Assembly (NCBI GenBank): GCA_938084745.1
Contig: CALKEZ010000006.1
Span: forward strand, 129,007 to 193,006
Reading direction: 5' to 3'
Source: an uncultured Gammaproteobacteria bacterium
GTDB taxonomy: Bacteria > Pseudomonadota > Gammaproteobacteria > Eutrophobiales > Eutrophobiaceae
Length of the DNA: 64,000 bases
Below, piece after piece: positions 1 through 9,245 of this stretch. Numbering within the stretch: the stretch's first letter is position 1; the number at the start of each line of letters is the position of its first letter. The notes beneath the pieces were generated by a model that saw only the letters and a program-made list of their open reading frames with translations, made no database searches and was not told the origin of the DNA. A program made the translations under genes and the position numbers.

Positions 1-93
1 GAAGAAGTAGCCGCAGCAACAGCGGAAACAGAATCATCAAGCGACACAGAGACAGCGGTAGCAACTGAAAATACAGATACACAGGAAAATTAA
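1..93 (+). CDS. C-terminal tail of an acidic protein (partial, 5' end outside window)
   Basis: Frame 1 is open from the first base to a TAA at 91-93. It encodes about 30 residues of low-complexity Ala/Thr/Glu/Ser sequence ending in DTQEN. Such acidic tails occur on many unrelated proteins, so the parent protein cannot be named from this piece. No promoter or terminator is obvious right after the stop. Reading direction and composition are seen directly; that this is a real gene end is an inference from the clean open frame. Confidence 0.55.
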   Translation, partial: EEVAAATAETESSSDTETAVATENTDTQEN

Positions 94-95
94 AG

Positions 96-407
96 AGACC
101 TACCTTCTGTTTTCATGTCTGGTCAGGGAAAATTGCACAGTACTATAAAGACAATAAATTATCCCTTTCTGTTCTTGATATAAAACCTGAATTAGCCTGG
201 GAATCCCTGAAGGAGATTCAAGTTCAGAAAGAAAATACACCTTTCTCAATTATTGAGTTTGATAAATACCAGAGTACCGACATACAAAACCCCATACTCT
301 GGTTGAGCTTGATACCTGTGAGGCACTTGAAGAAGCAAAGAATTTTGAAACATGGCTTCAGACGCTTGTTACCCCTTACTAATAATTTTTGCTCATTCAA
401 AAAATAA
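96..407 (+). pseudogene. possible decayed gene between the first gene and the Nudix gene
   Basis: This stretch has no confident gene. One frame is open from inside the preceding gene to TAA at 405-407 and reads like protein in its first two thirds (for example VWSGKIAQYYKDN and ELAWESLKEIQ). In the last third another frame looks more natural, reading VELDTCEALEEAKNFETWLQ and then ending at a stop near 380. A frame switch near 290-300 would join the two halves, which suggests a frameshifted remnant. I recognise no family and see no convincing start codon or ribosome binding site. Confidence 0.3.
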
Positions 408-421
408 GTACTGAGTATTTC

Positions 422-946
422 TTATCTTTCATTCAGGTAATTCATCAATACCATATAAGTAAAACCCCAAAGTGGTTTATCTACCATCCGTATATAGGGA
501 AACTCCCGATCAGCATACTCCGGTGCGATGACGCCCTTGTCATGGTTATTCGGATCGGCCAGATAAGACAGCTCCAGCCAACATGCCGAGGCAATCTCGG
601 ACGCCTCTGGATACAAATCGACCCGGGCAGGTATTTCCCATAGGAAAGGTGCCACGATGACCGGGTGTTTTTGCCTGCGGCCTGCTTTCGAGATGGGTAA
701 AGGGCGTTCGTACTGATCAGACGTCAGTTGACAGCCACATTCTTCCATAACTTCGCGCTGGCAAGTAACCAATAGATCGGAATCTGCCTCATCCACCTTC
801 CCGCCAGGGAAGGCCCACTGACCAGACCATGGATCAGAGGGATTGTCTGCCCTGCGCACCAGTAATATAGACGGCTTCTGGCGCGTAACAACAAGGGCTA
901 CCGCCGCACTGGGATGTTCAGATTTATTGACTTCACTCACAGCCAT
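422..946 (-). CDS. Nudix hydrolase, CoA-diphosphatase-like
   Basis: This 174-residue protein should hydrolyse a nucleoside diphosphate linked to another group. Residues around 40-70 carry WAFPGGKVDEADSDL followed by REVMEECG, the Nudix box that binds the catalytic divalent metal. The spacing, with Asp-Ser-Asp instead of a single Glu, and the preceding LLVRRADN...GQWAFPGG resemble the CoA/NADH pyrophosphatase branch (NudL-like) more than MutT. Substrate is therefore uncertain. The gene stands alone on the minus strand. It begins at the ATG ending at 946; upstream is an A+T-rich gap before the divergent FHA gene. Confidence 0.8.
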   Translation of the reverse strand: MAVSEVNKSEHPSAAVALVVTRQKPSILLVRRADNPSDPWSGQWAFPGGKVDEADSDLLVTCQREVMEECGCQLTSDQYERPLPISKAGRRQKHPVIVAPFLWEIPARVDLYPEASEIASACWLELSYLADPNNHDKGVIAPEYADREFPYIRMVDKPLWGFTYMVLMNYLNER

Positions 947-1103
947 ACTTTATCCAATACTGACTGGAAAGAGTACTCCAAGTTAATAATGCAATGAAAA
1001 GGTCTTTTGATTCAATATTTGAGAAATTAATCACACTATAAATGATTAAACTGTCCTCTCAGACAAGCATTTTGATCTATCCAATGACTATACTGTAGAT
1101 TCT

Positions 1104-1956
1104 ATGCTACAAAAAATATTCACAAAACCAGTAGAGTTAAACATTGATGGCAAGCTCATCACGTTTAAATCTATTGATGACTTTGAATTCGCCCTGGGTG
1201 CACGGACGACCATTCCGTTGGAAAAAATCACTGATGCCATTAAAGCATCGCCTAACGAGTTAGATCTGGAAGCAAACGCCATTCTGGTTGCTATTGAACA
1301 ACTTTCCGAATTAGACCATCACGCTTCCGGTAAGGGTGAGATAACAAAAAGTCTCAAAGCTATCAATACGGTGATCTTTTCTAATGATAATGGTTGGCGG
1401 GATATATTTTTCGCACTGAAGAAAGATCATTCAGCTGAATCCAGTCGATATAAACAAATAGCACTAGCCGTCTATTTGCAATATTTAAAAAATCGGCAGG
1501 CAATGATCCAATCATTAAAAAGCACGATTAGGCGAAGCCAGCGATCATGGAGAAAACGCTGAAGTTGCTCAATTCAGATCAGGTGAACTGGAATTTGATG
1601 AAGACTTCGACTCTAAAGTTCTTGGCGAAAAACTCGGGATGACGAGTTTGCCAAAAGGCGAACCGGTGTCTTTAGAGCTAAAAGAAGGCGATGAAATAAA
1701 ACTGCTACTAGCTGATTATCAATGCACGTTAATCCTTAATGATGGTATTAAATTCGTTGATAACAGTAATGTTACGTATCCTATGACAATAGGCGAAAAC
1801 AAGATCGGACGAGGCAGTGAATGCAAAGTCCGATTTATGGACGCGATGCAGCGCATCTCAAGATTGCACCTGATGATCATTAATCATGATGACAATAAAC
1901 TAGAATTAACCGACCTATCCACTTACGGCACGCACTACCTGCAGCAGACATCCTGA
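1104..1956 (+). pseudogene. FHA-domain protein gene interrupted by a frameshift
   Basis: Two open segments form one gene. The first (1104-1562) codes for 152 residues of unrecognised, mostly helical sequence. The second, whose frame is open from about 1519 to 1956, holds a forkhead-associated (phosphothreonine-binding) domain with NKIGRGSECKVRF, RISRLHL and LTDLSTYGTHY. Removing one A from the run at 1517-1521 joins SLK to ARLGEASDHGEN and gives a continuous protein of about 284 residues. The shift is in a homopolymer, so it may be a sequencing error, a real mutation or (least likely) programmed slippage. The domain ends abruptly after the last FHA strand. Adjacent genes give no clue to the partner kinase; two Ser/Thr kinases lie 40 kb away. 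Confidence 0.7.
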
Positions 1957-2051
1957 TTAAGGTTAACCTAGCAACAGGTCGTTTCCTGGTCTTCCTAAGT
2001 ATCAGATGCAACATCATGTTTCACTCTTAACTGCCATTTTTATATTATTAA

Positions 2052-2981
2052 TTAACTCAATAACAATTTATTGAGAAAAGCCTGCTTCTGTTGCAAATGC
2101 TGCCATGCCTTATCCCGTGACACTAACAACCAACTCATTTTATCGCCCGGCTTTAATTGCCCCAGAATATTGAGATCTGAGCTAATGACATTCGCTATTC
2201 TGGGATAGCCACCGATGGTCTGACCATCAACCGAAGATATTATCGGTAAGCCGGAAGGAGGAACCTGAATACTCCCCTGAATTAAACCACTCGAAACAAT
2301 ATCCTTTTCCGTGTTGCACGAAAGTGGCTGACCTTCGAGGCGTAGCCCCATTCGATTCGAATCATTCGATACTTTATATGTAGAATGATAAAAAGCATCC
2401 AGACTCTCCCTAACAAAACGCTCTGTTTCAAGACCATGACAGCATCGCAACTGATAACTCCCGGTGAAACTTTGCCGATAGGCTTCAGGTAAGCTACGCC
2501 CGCTTATTTCTTTTGTTGAATGAAGTTCTACTACATCATTGGCCTTGAGTTGGCGTCCTTCATAACCTCCTAAGCCGGCAGTGAGGTGCGTCGACAGGCT
2601 TTCAAAGACTGACTTGATGTTAAATTTTCCGCTAATAGCGAGATAAGCTCTTGCGCCATGCCGTAAACGCCTAAACTCCAGAATATCGCCTGTTTTAACA
2701 TTGATAGTTTCATGGTTGAATATTGGCTCATCATTGAGCGTCAGTTCAAATTCAGCACCGCAAATGGCAATCGACAGGTTTTGGTTAAACTCTATCGTTG
2801 GTCCGACCAGGGTTATCTCTATAGCGGCTTGGTTCAACGGATTAGACACCAGCCAGTTTGCTAACTGTAACGACAACGGGTCCATTGCCCCGCTTCTTGC
2901 AATCCCCTGATGCATAAAACCAATGCGGCCCGCATCCTGAATGCTGGTCTGCATTCCTGCTTTAATAAAACGCAGGCTCAT
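2052..2981 (-). CDS. pxpC: 5-oxoprolinase subunit C (biotin-dependent carboxyltransferase-like, KipA family)
   Basis: PxpC is the third subunit of the ATP-dependent PxpABC 5-oxoprolinase, which opens 5-oxoproline to glutamate and so clears a damaged form of glutamine and glutamate. The 309-residue protein has the family N-terminus AGMQTSIQDAGRIGFMHQGI with SGAMDPLS. It also has SNRMGLRLEG in the middle and the late glycine-rich IISSVDGQTIGGYPRIA motif, all typical of the AHS2/KipA domain. Length is normal. Its ATG overlaps the pxpB stop codon as ATGA (2978-2981), so it is translationally coupled as the last gene of the operon. Confidence 0.93.
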   Translation of the reverse strand: MSLRFIKAGMQTSIQDAGRIGFMHQGIARSGAMDPLSLQLANWLVSNPLNQAAIEITLVGPTIEFNQNLSIAICGAEFELTLNDEPIFNHETINVKTGDILEFRRLRHGARAYLAISGKFNIKSVFESLSTHLTAGLGGYEGRQLKANDVVELHSTKEISGRSLPEAYRQSFTGSYQLRCCHGLETERFVRESLDAFYHSTYKVSNDSNRMGLRLEGQPLSCNTEKDIVSSGLIQGSIQVPPSGLPIISSVDGQTIGGYPRIANVISSDLNILGQLKPGDKMSWLLVSRDKAWQHLQQKQAFLNKLLLS

Positions 2982-3688
2982 GTTTGCTCGCTTTTCAATT
3001 GTTCAAATTTCTCAACCGCAATCGGAACAAAACGAATCTTATCGAGTGGTTGTGCAATAAACGGTTCCTTGGCGTCAGGATTAAAGATAGCGATCGGTGT
3101 CTGACCAATGATATACCAGCCGCCAGGACTATCGACTGGATAGACCCCGGTTTGATTTCCACCAATCCCGACAGATCCGGCAACCACTTTTAGTGACGGG
3201 GTTTCCTTGCGCGGGCAATGCAACTGTTCAGATAGTCCACTTAAATAAAGAAACCCGGGGAGAAAGCCGAGCATGTTAACCAGGTAGTCTTTTTGGGTAT
3301 GCTGTTCGATTACCACGGCAGGACTCAACTTGCAGTAATCTGCCAAGGACTCCAGATCGGGAGCATAAGCATCCTGATAACACACTGGAATTTCTATTAA
3401 CCTGGACGCAGCTGTCCTGATGTTTCTAGTTATATGATTATCGACCACCTGCCGAAGCGATGCATCGATAGTGTCGGTTTCGATAAGCAATGCATTAAAA
3501 CAAATCGTCAGACTTTGATAGGCGGGAATCGCTTCACTAATCATCCCCGGAAAAGCCGATTTAAATTCCTCCGCCAAAGACAGGATGTGGCGGGTTAATC
3601 CTTCACCAGTTTTGGTCTCAAAAGACAGCGTTACCGCACTATCCCCGTTCCATTCGATGTTTGTTTTAATGTTCTCTGGCACATTCAT
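2978..3688 (-). CDS. pxpB: 5-oxoprolinase subunit B (KipI family)
   Basis: PxpB partners PxpC in the 5-oxoprolinase complex; older annotations call the family KipI, an inhibitor of the sporulation kinase KinA in Bacillus. The AHS1 domain is recognised by NIEWNGDSAVTLSF near the start, IEIPVCYQD, and the GFLPGFLYLSGL and GSVGIGGNQTGVYP...GGWYIIGQTP motifs. I place the start at the ATG ending at 3688 (MNVPENIK, about 236 residues). It overlaps the pxpA stop as ATGA; the longer upstream reading adds an uncharacteristic Cys/Arg-rich segment inside pxpA. The gene is sandwiched by ATGA overlaps on both sides. Confidence 0.92.
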   Translation of the reverse strand: MNVPENIKTNIEWNGDSAVTLSFETKTGEGLTRHILSLAEEFKSAFPGMISEAIPAYQSLTICFNALLIETDTIDASLRQVVDNHITRNIRTAASRLIEIPVCYQDAYAPDLESLADYCKLSPAVVIEQHTQKDYLVNMLGFLPGFLYLSGLSEQLHCPRKETPSLKVVAGSVGIGGNQTGVYPVDSPGGWYIIGQTPIAIFNPDAKEPFIAQPLDKIRFVPIAVEKFEQLKSEQT

Positions 3689-4443
3689 TGGACGAGAATG
3701 CCGTGGGCAGCCAACTCCTGCTGTAGATGGCATGCTATTGTCAGTGCATTTTCGTTATCACCATGCAGACAAATAGTGTCTACGCTGATCGATATAAACT
3801 CACCGTTTGATGTTTCTATCGCCTGTTTTTTTGCCAGAGCAATTGCTTGTCGGATACAGTGTTCATTTTGCACAATGACTGCGTGAGGCTGGATGCGGGG
3901 CGTTAATTTACCATCCGGCTGATAGCGCCGATCCATAAAGCCTTCGGGAGTAAAGTTCAGGTTTTTCTCAATGCATACGTTCTGAAAATGCCCTTGAGCC
4001 AAACCATAGATATGAATATCGGGAAAATCAGTAGAAAAGTAATCTGCAATATTATCGGCAAGTTCATGATCATGTTCAACATCATTATAAAGTGCGCCAT
4101 GGAGCTTGATATGATTCAGTCTGGCATTATTCTTATTAACGACAGCAAGAAACAATTCCAATTGTTGCCGTACTGATTCCACTATTTCCTTGGCAGAAAG
4201 CGTCATGCTGTTTCGCCCAAAATTACCCTGATCGGGATATCCCGGATGCGCACCAATCTTGAGCTGATGCTGCAATGCATTCTTGATAGCGACCTCAATT
4301 GTTTGCAAATTGCCTGCGTGGCCGCCACAGGCAATATTACAACTGGATATGTAAGGCATTAATAAAGCATCTTTATCGCCATCGGCGAGCGTGCTTCCCT
4401 CACCCAGATCACAATTGATATCAATAGTTAGAACGGTTTTCAT
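3685..4443 (-). CDS. pxpA: 5-oxoprolinase subunit A (LamB/YcsF family)
   Basis: First gene of the pxpABC operon. The 252-residue protein begins with TIDINCDLGEG, followed by ISSCNIACGGHAG and later IGAHPGYPD and VKLHGALYND-like (HIKLHGALYN) motifs, the hallmark of LamB/YcsF proteins now known as PxpA. The late EGFMDRRYQPDGKL...R motif is also present. The enzyme acts in the cytoplasm with PxpB and PxpC. The minus-strand start is at 4443, and the upstream gap is shared with the divergent cold-shock gene. A decayed second copy of this N-terminus is seen at 10509-10655. Confidence 0.94.
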   Translation of the reverse strand: MKTVLTIDINCDLGEGSTLADGDKDALLMPYISSCNIACGGHAGNLQTIEVAIKNALQHQLKIGAHPGYPDQGNFGRNSMTLSAKEIVESVRQQLELFLAVVNKNNARLNHIKLHGALYNDVEHDHELADNIADYFSTDFPDIHIYGLAQGHFQNVCIEKNLNFTPEGFMDRRYQPDGKLTPRIQPHAVIVQNEHCIRQAIALAKKQAIETSNGEFISISVDTICLHGDNENALTIACHLQQELAAHGILVQ

Positions 4444-4687
4444 TAGAAATGCATCAACACTGACCCTTTTCGATTATTTTGATAAAAATAATAACGATCA
4501 GTGCATTATTTAACCAGTAAAGATAGTCTTTATCTGCAAATTGCTATATTATTTCATCATTAGTAAATTTTTGTAGCGGTACCCGGTAGTTCCTCGCAGT
4601 GTAAAGCAGCAGCTCCTCCCGTAGTATATCCACAACAACTAGCATGCTAATACATTGTTTTTTAATAACTTAAAGAGGTAACTCAAA

Positions 4688-4888
4688 ATGGCTACAGGTA
4701 CAGTAAAATGGTTTAACGATAGTAAAGGATTTGGATTTATTTCACCTGCTGATGGCAGCGCTGATGTGTTTGTTCATCACAGCGCAATTAAAGCAGACGG
4801 TTTCAAATCACTTGCAGAAGGTCAAAGTGTAACCTTTGATACCGAGCAAGGTGCTAAAGGACCTAGTGCAATCAACGTGGTTGCATAA
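4688..4888 (+). CDS. cold-shock protein, CspA family
   Basis: A 66-residue single-stranded nucleic-acid-binding protein. It shows both RNA-binding motifs: KGFGFISP (RNP1) and VFVHHSAI (RNP2). The [11 protein letters not shown] start and the ending [11 protein letters not shown] are typical of the family. Such proteins melt mRNA structure in the cold or act as housekeeping chaperones. The gene is monocistronic, with an AGAGGTAA ribosome binding site about 7 bases before ATG and a strong terminator just after it. The leader of roughly 100 or more bases upstream could be a long untranslated region like that of cspA, but the transcription start is not visible. Confidence 0.95.
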   Translation: MATGTVKWFNDSKGFGFISPADGSADVFVHHSAIKADGFKSLAEGQSVTFDTEQGAKGPSAINVVA

Positions 4889-4916
4889 TAGACCAAACCA
4901 GACAGTTTTTTAGTCT

Positions 4917-4946
4917 AAAAAGCCTCGCTAACCGCGGGGCTTTTTT
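4917..4946 (+). terminator. Rho-independent terminator after the cold-shock gene
   Basis: A 12-base-pair stem (AAAAAGCCTCGC with GCGGGGCTTTTT, one G-T pair) closes a 5-base loop TAACC and runs into six T residues. It starts about 28 bases past the cold-shock stop codon. Confidence 0.9.
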
Positions 4947-5075
4947 ATTTGTTTGTAAATCAGCAAAATATTCTATTTATTAACGCTTTAAGAAGCTTAA
5001 TAAGATTTTTACTTCCGTCCCAATCTAGTCCATAGTGCTGGCAGAATTAAGCTGCTAAATTTAATTAATCCATCC

Positions 5076-7220
5076 ATGAGAACGCAAGCAAAAGACCTTT
5101 TATCCTATCCCTCCTACTGGGCTGAATGCTACGGTGTCGCACCGTATTTGCCGATGTCGCGTGCAGAGATGGAACAGTTGGGCTGGGATAGTTGTGACAT
5201 CATTCTGGTAACTGGCGATGCCTATATCGACCACCCGAGTTTTGGCATGGCGGTAATGGGACGCTTGCTTGAGGCACAGGGTTTTCGGGTTGGCATTATT
5301 TCTCAGCCCGATTGGCAAAATACTGATGATTTTATGCAACTGGGTGAGCCGAACCTTTATTTTGGCGTAACGGCCGGGAATATGGATTCCCTGATTAATC
5401 GTTATACCGCCGATCTGCGTTTGCGTAGTAATGATGCTTACACGCCAGATGGTGAGGCCGGTAAACGTCCGGATCGCTCCGTTATTGTTTATAGCCAACG
5501 TTGCAAAGAAGCCTATAAAGATACTCCGATTGTCATTGGCGGTATTGAGGCCAGCCTGCGGCGTATTGCACATTATGATTACTGGAGCGATAAGGTCCGA
5601 AAATCGGTATTGATTGATTCAGCAGCGGATATTTTATTATTTGGTAATGCCGAACGCGCCATTGTGGAACTGACGCATCAAATGTCCCGCGGCGTGAAGA
5701 TTAATGAACTTGGCAATATTCGTGGTACTGCCATTATTCGCGAACACATGCCGGAAGATTGGACCGAGATCGATTCCAGTCGGATTGATTGGCCCAGTAT
5801 GTGGCCAAAAGCAGTGGCTCCTAACAAAAACCCCTATGATTACGATCATAGTCCAACCACTAATGAAAGCTGCGCTTCAAAAAATGAAGCCGGTAAAAAT
5901 AATGCGGCTGAAGTAAAGGAAATAAAAATAATTCCAATGCCTTTAGCAAGCAAACAAAAACTGGATTTGGATAAAACCTATATTCGTTTACCTTCTTTCG
6001 AAAAAGTCCGTAACGATTCTGCCTTGTATGCACACACATCGCGCATATTACATCTGGAATCGAATCCCTATAACGCCAGGCCTTTGGTACAACGGCATGG
6101 CACGAAAGATGTCTTGATAAATTTACCGCCAATACCGTTAACGACAGAAGAAATGGACGCGGTATTTGCATTACCGTATCAGCGTAAGCCACACCCAAAA
6201 TACGGTGATGCAAAGATTCCCTCATATGACATGATCCGTTTTTCAGTCAACATTATGCGCGGTTGTTTTGGTGGATGTACCTTTTGCTCTATTACAGAAC
6301 ATGAAGGTCGTATTATTCAAAGTCGTTCACAAGAATCGGTGTTGAAAGAGATTGAAGAAATCCGTGATAAAGTACCCGGCTTCACCGGCACTATTTCTGA
6401 TCTTGGTGGACCTACAGCCAATATGTATCATCTTAATTGTAAAGATGATGAAATCCAGGCAAGTTGCCGTCGACTTTCGTGTGTCTATCCTTCTGTTTGT
6501 AAAAATCTAAAAACGGACCACAGTGAAACAACCTCCTTGTATCGAAAGGCCCGGAAAATAAAAGGCATTAAACGCGTCATGATTGCTTCCGGACTGCGTT
6601 ACGATCTAGCAGTCAAGGATCCTGAGTATGTAAAGGAACTTGTAACACATCATGTTGGTGGTTACCTCAAGATTGCACCGGAACATAGCGAAGAAGGTGT
6701 ATTAAACAAGATGATGAAGCCGGGCATGGGAAGCTACGATGAATTCAAGCGTATGTTTGAACGTTTTTCAAAAGAAGCCGGTAAAAAACAATATTTGATT
6801 CCTTATTTTATTGCCGCACATCCGGGTTCAGGCAATGAAGACATGCTGAATCTGGCGATGTGGTTGAAAAAGCATGACTTTAAACTGGATCAGGTACAAA
6901 CCTTTTATCCCTCACCAATGGCATTGGCAACGGCTATGTACCATTCCGAGAAGAATCCCTTGAAAAAGGTACGCTATAAGAGTGAAAAGGTATTTGTGCC
7001 GAAAGAACTGGATCAGCGACGCTTGCAAAAAGCGTTTCTGCGATATCATGATCCTGAAAACTGGGATGCCATACGCAATGCTTTAAAAGAGATGAATAAA
7101 TCTGAGTTAATCGGCGATGGTGAAAACCAACTCGTCCCCGCGCCAGATAAAACGCGAACGAGAAATCATAATAAATTACGTTCCAATACAGGACGACGCA
7201 CTAAACCAACAAGAAGATAA
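5076..7220 (+). CDS. ygiQ: YgiQ family radical SAM protein (UPF0313)
   Basis: A 714-residue protein, close to the usual YgiQ length. The N-terminal part resembles a cobalamin-binding-like domain ([21 protein letters not shown]). The radical SAM core near residues 390-405 has [11 protein letters not shown], a CX3CX2C variant that holds the 4Fe-4S cluster used to cleave S-adenosylmethionine. After it come [14 protein letters not shown] and [16 protein letters not shown], followed by a C-terminal region of the DUF3362 type. The reaction catalysed by this family is not established. The Lys/Arg-rich tail (TRRTKPTRR-like) is typical. The gene stands alone and the start is the first in-frame ATG before the conserved [14 protein letters not shown]. 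Confidence 0.93.
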   Translation: MRTQAKDLLSYPSYWAECYGVAPYLPMSRAEMEQLGWDSCDIILVTGDAYIDHPSFGMAVMGRLLEAQGFRVGIISQPDWQNTDDFMQLGEPNLYFGVTAGNMDSLINRYTADLRLRSNDAYTPDGEAGKRPDRSVIVYSQRCKEAYKDTPIVIGGIEASLRRIAHYDYWSDKVRKSVLIDSAADILLFGNAERAIVELTHQMSRGVKINELGNIRGTAIIREHMPEDWTEIDSSRIDWPSMWPKAVAPNKNPYDYDHSPTTNESCASKNEAGKNNAAEVKEIKIIPMPLASKQKLDLDKTYIRLPSFEKVRNDSALYAHTSRILHLESNPYNARPLVQRHGTKDVLINLPPIPLTTEEMDAVFALPYQRKPHPKYGDAKIPSYDMIRFSVNIMRGCFGGCTFCSITEHEGRIIQSRSQESVLKEIEEIRDKVPGFTGTISDLGGPTANMYHLNCKDDEIQASCRRLSCVYPSVCKNLKTDHSETTSLYRKARKIKGIKRVMIASGLRYDLAVKDPEYVKELVTHHVGGYLKIAPEHSEEGVLNKMMKPGMGSYDEFKRMFERFSKEAGKKQYLIPYFIAAHPGSGNEDMLNLAMWLKKHDFKLDQVQTFYPSPMALATAMYHSEKNPLKKVRYKSEKVFVPKELDQRRLQKAFLRYHDPENWDAIRNALKEMNKSELIGDGENQLVPAPDKTRTRNHNKLRSNTGRRTKPTRR

Positions 7221-7285
7221 TCTACTTAAACTGGCAATATAGAAATAAGCATCTATAGTTATACAGTATATGATATCCATTCTGG

Positions 7286-7984
7286 ATGATGTTTATGGTA
7301 GCTGACAGGAAACCTGCTGATACTCTACCCGTCGTTATCGATTACCTGAAAAGCAATCCGGATTTCTTTCTAGACAACCAAAATCTGCTGTCAGCATTAA
7401 ACCTCCCGCATGTCACAGGCAGAAACATCAGTTCATTGATCGAATATCAGGTTGACCATTTAAGAAAAAGTGAACAATTGCTGCGAACACAGATAGAAAC
7501 CTTAAACAAGAACAAGGAACACTGTGACAACCTCGCAGAGAAGGTCAATAAACTGAGTCTGGCATTAATGGATGAAACAAGCATAGAGACGCTTTATGAC
7601 AAATTATTTCTGTTCTTTAAGCGTGAATATCGATGTAGTCATTTACTGATTTTCTTCTTTTTAGAAAAACGACCCTGTCAGGACTATCGCAATCTTCGAT
7701 TCAAACCCATTCATTCAAAATTACGCTATTTATTCTCGGGGTTATATCACGTCAATAAACCACTTTGCGACAGTCTCCCATCAGAATATTTAGACGCGCT
7801 GTTTGACGCCGAATCGCAAAAAATAAAATCCACAGTCTCATTACCAATAAATAACGAGGCGCCACTTGGTTTATTTATATTGGGAAGCCAGCAATACAAT
7901 GCATACCAACAAGGATTTTCAATCAATCTTTTAAATCATGTGAAGAACGTATTTGTAAAACAGTGTATTAGGCTAATTAAATAG
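7286..7984 (+). CDS. DUF484 family protein
   Basis: The 232-residue product matches the DUF484 pattern. The N-terminus has VVIDYLKSNPDFF and LLSALNLPHVTG followed by SSLIEYQVDHLRKSEQLL. A coiled-coil stretch then leads into a GAF-like domain. In many gammaproteobacteria this gene sits between dapF and xerC; here it stands alone after ygiQ. Function is unknown. The annotated start gives MMFMVADRK; the second Met or the GTG following may be the true start, since no clear ribosome binding site decides it. The GAF-like half is divergent from the usual sequence. Confidence 0.8.
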   Translation: MMFMVADRKPADTLPVVIDYLKSNPDFFLDNQNLLSALNLPHVTGRNISSLIEYQVDHLRKSEQLLRTQIETLNKNKEHCDNLAEKVNKLSLALMDETSIETLYDKLFLFFKREYRCSHLLIFFFLEKRPCQDYRNLRFKPIHSKLRYLFSGLYHVNKPLCDSLPSEYLDALFDAESQKIKSTVSLPINNEAPLGLFILGSQQYNAYQQGFSINLLNHVKNVFVKQCIRLIK

Positions 7985-8321
7985 AATAACAAAGGGACTA
8001 AAGGTCACTACGCATTTTAATTCAAGATTCATTCCGGTATGGGTGCAGGGGATGGAGTCAAGACATGAGCACACGACTCGCGGTGATGAAATTTCCACAC
8101 ATTGATGAATCCTCATCAATAAATCAGCCTTTATTAAGTGATTGGCAAAAAATTAATCCCTGCTATTTTGATAATATTATAAGCTCTAACACCGAAGATT
8201 GAGACACTGGTCACAGAGTTTGCAAAACAATGGGCAAATCCCTGTCCTACCCGAGTTAACACCTTTGAATTGGCATCCGTGTTGCATTAACTAATTTATT
8301 ATTAATTTTTGGAGCAAGAAG
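7985..8321. other. gap with a gene relic and one copy of a dyad repeat
   Basis: No intact gene. Positions 8041-8092 hold a dyad element repeated at 10733-10780. From about 8126 to a TAA at 8288-8290 the plus strand reads protein-like in two frames: first LLSDWQKINPCYFDNII, ending in TGA, then a shifted frame with IETLVTEFAKQWANPCP and NTFELASVLH. This fits a frameshifted remnant of an unidentified gene. A GGAG ribosome binding site for the next gene lies at the end of the gap. Confidence 0.4.
8044..8092 (+). repeat. dyad element, copy 1
   Basis: This stretch contains GGAGTCAAGACATGAG and ends CACGACTCGCGGTGATGAAA. GAGTC and GACTC can pair as a stem. It aligns by eye with 10733-10780, sharing TG(C/T)AGGGG, T(G/A)GAGTC(A/G)AG, ACGACT and a GGT..GAAA end. 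Both copies sit among gene relics. No transposase is nearby, so its nature is unknown. Confidence 0.4.
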
Positions 8322-8528
8322 ATGAAAGATTTAAACTTGAATATACCACTCTCTATTTTTTCAGTAGGTGCCGTTCTATTTCTTTTAGCACCATCAAAAT
8401 TATTTATCACAAGTATCAGTCATGAAGTATTTATGTCTGGCTTAATGATTGAATTGATTGGTATTACAGCAGGCTTGGTTGTATTTTATAGATACAAAAT
8501 AACCGAGAAGTATATGAAAGATATCTGA
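8322..8528 (+). CDS. small membrane protein, unknown function
   Basis: A 68-residue protein with two predicted membrane segments: about residues 9-32 (IPLSIFSVGAVLFLLAPSKLF) and 38-57 (MSGLMIELIGITAGLVVFY). A short charged tail YKITEKYMKDI follows. A GGAG motif about 8 bases before the ATG supports translation. I recognise no family. It lies in the accessory zone between relic sequence and the CBS-domain gene, with no operon partner. It is probably an inner-membrane protein. Confidence 0.55.
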   Translation: MKDLNLNIPLSIFSVGAVLFLLAPSKLFITSISHEVFMSGLMIELIGITAGLVVFYRYKITEKYMKDI

Positions 8529-8633
8529 TCAATAAATTTAGACGGGTTCTAACCCTTTTAAATTTTACCGGCAAGAAGTTCAGCTAACGATTAAGACCTT
8601 TATTGGATTAAATGAAATTATTCGTGCCATGCC

Positions 8634-9122
8634 TCAAACAGAATGAATTTCTTTTCGTTCATATCTTTGTTGTCTACCTACCACTTCAATCAAGTTACTT
8701 AGTTCATTCGCCAAAATTTCAATCAAGTCATCCATAGTAACAATACCAATCAGGTTGCCCGCGTCATTAATGACGGGCATACGTCTAACTGATTCCATAT
8801 ACATGGTCTTTATTGCACCCATGATATCGTCATCTTCCCTGACGCATATTACCTCTCGCGTCATTAGGTCTTTGACGAGAATATCTGTTGGCTTAATATC
8901 CTCTGCTACTATTTCTAGCATTAGATCGCGGTCAGTCAGAATACCAACCGGACGAACCTTATGTTGCCTGGTAACTACAATCAACAGAGAACCAACATGC
9001 TCTTCTCGCATCAATTCTGCCGCCGTTAATAGATCAGCATCTTGACTGATAGATACCACATTTCGATTACATATACTTCCTACGTTCATACCCTTTTTAT
9101 CCATCTTTATGTTCATATACAA
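8634..9122 (-). CDS. tandem CBS-domain protein
   Basis: The 162-residue protein consists of two CBS domains. The first runs from about residue 15 (VGSICNRNVVSISQDADLLTAAELM, then GSLLIV and VGILTDRDLML). The second runs from about 85 (VKDLMTREVICVREDDDIMGAIKTM, then MPVINDAGNLIGIVTMDDLIE). CBS pairs bind adenosine nucleotides or SAM and usually regulate an attached or partner protein; here there is no effector domain. Stand-alone CBS proteins of this type are common among stress genes. It is transcribed alone, divergent from the phasin gene. An internal Met (MDKKG or MNVGS) could be the true start. Confidence 0.88.
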   Translation of the reverse strand: MYMNIKMDKKGMNVGSICNRNVVSISQDADLLTAAELMREEHVGSLLIVVTRQHKVRPVGILTDRDLMLEIVAEDIKPTDILVKDLMTREVICVREDDDIMGAIKTMYMESVRRMPVINDAGNLIGIVTMDDLIEILANELSNLIEVVGRQQRYERKEIHSV

Positions 9123-9245
9123 TTTAATTTTGTTTTACAAAAAAAAGAATCGTTATCTATATTTTTCTTGATTTAGATCATTTTTTTCCTATCAGAACTA
9201 CATAGAATAAATAAGTAGTTTTTAGCAGGCATAACGGAGAAGGTA

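Noticed and set aside
4444-4687. Possible riboswitch in the cold-shock leader
   Set aside because: The leader is long but I see no conserved cold-box or aptamer motif; it may be only an untranslated region.
5100-5573. Long minus-strand open frame (157 codons) inside ygiQ
   Set aside because: It is antisense to a clear YgiQ gene and has no recognisable domain or ribosome binding site, so it is a shadow of codon use.
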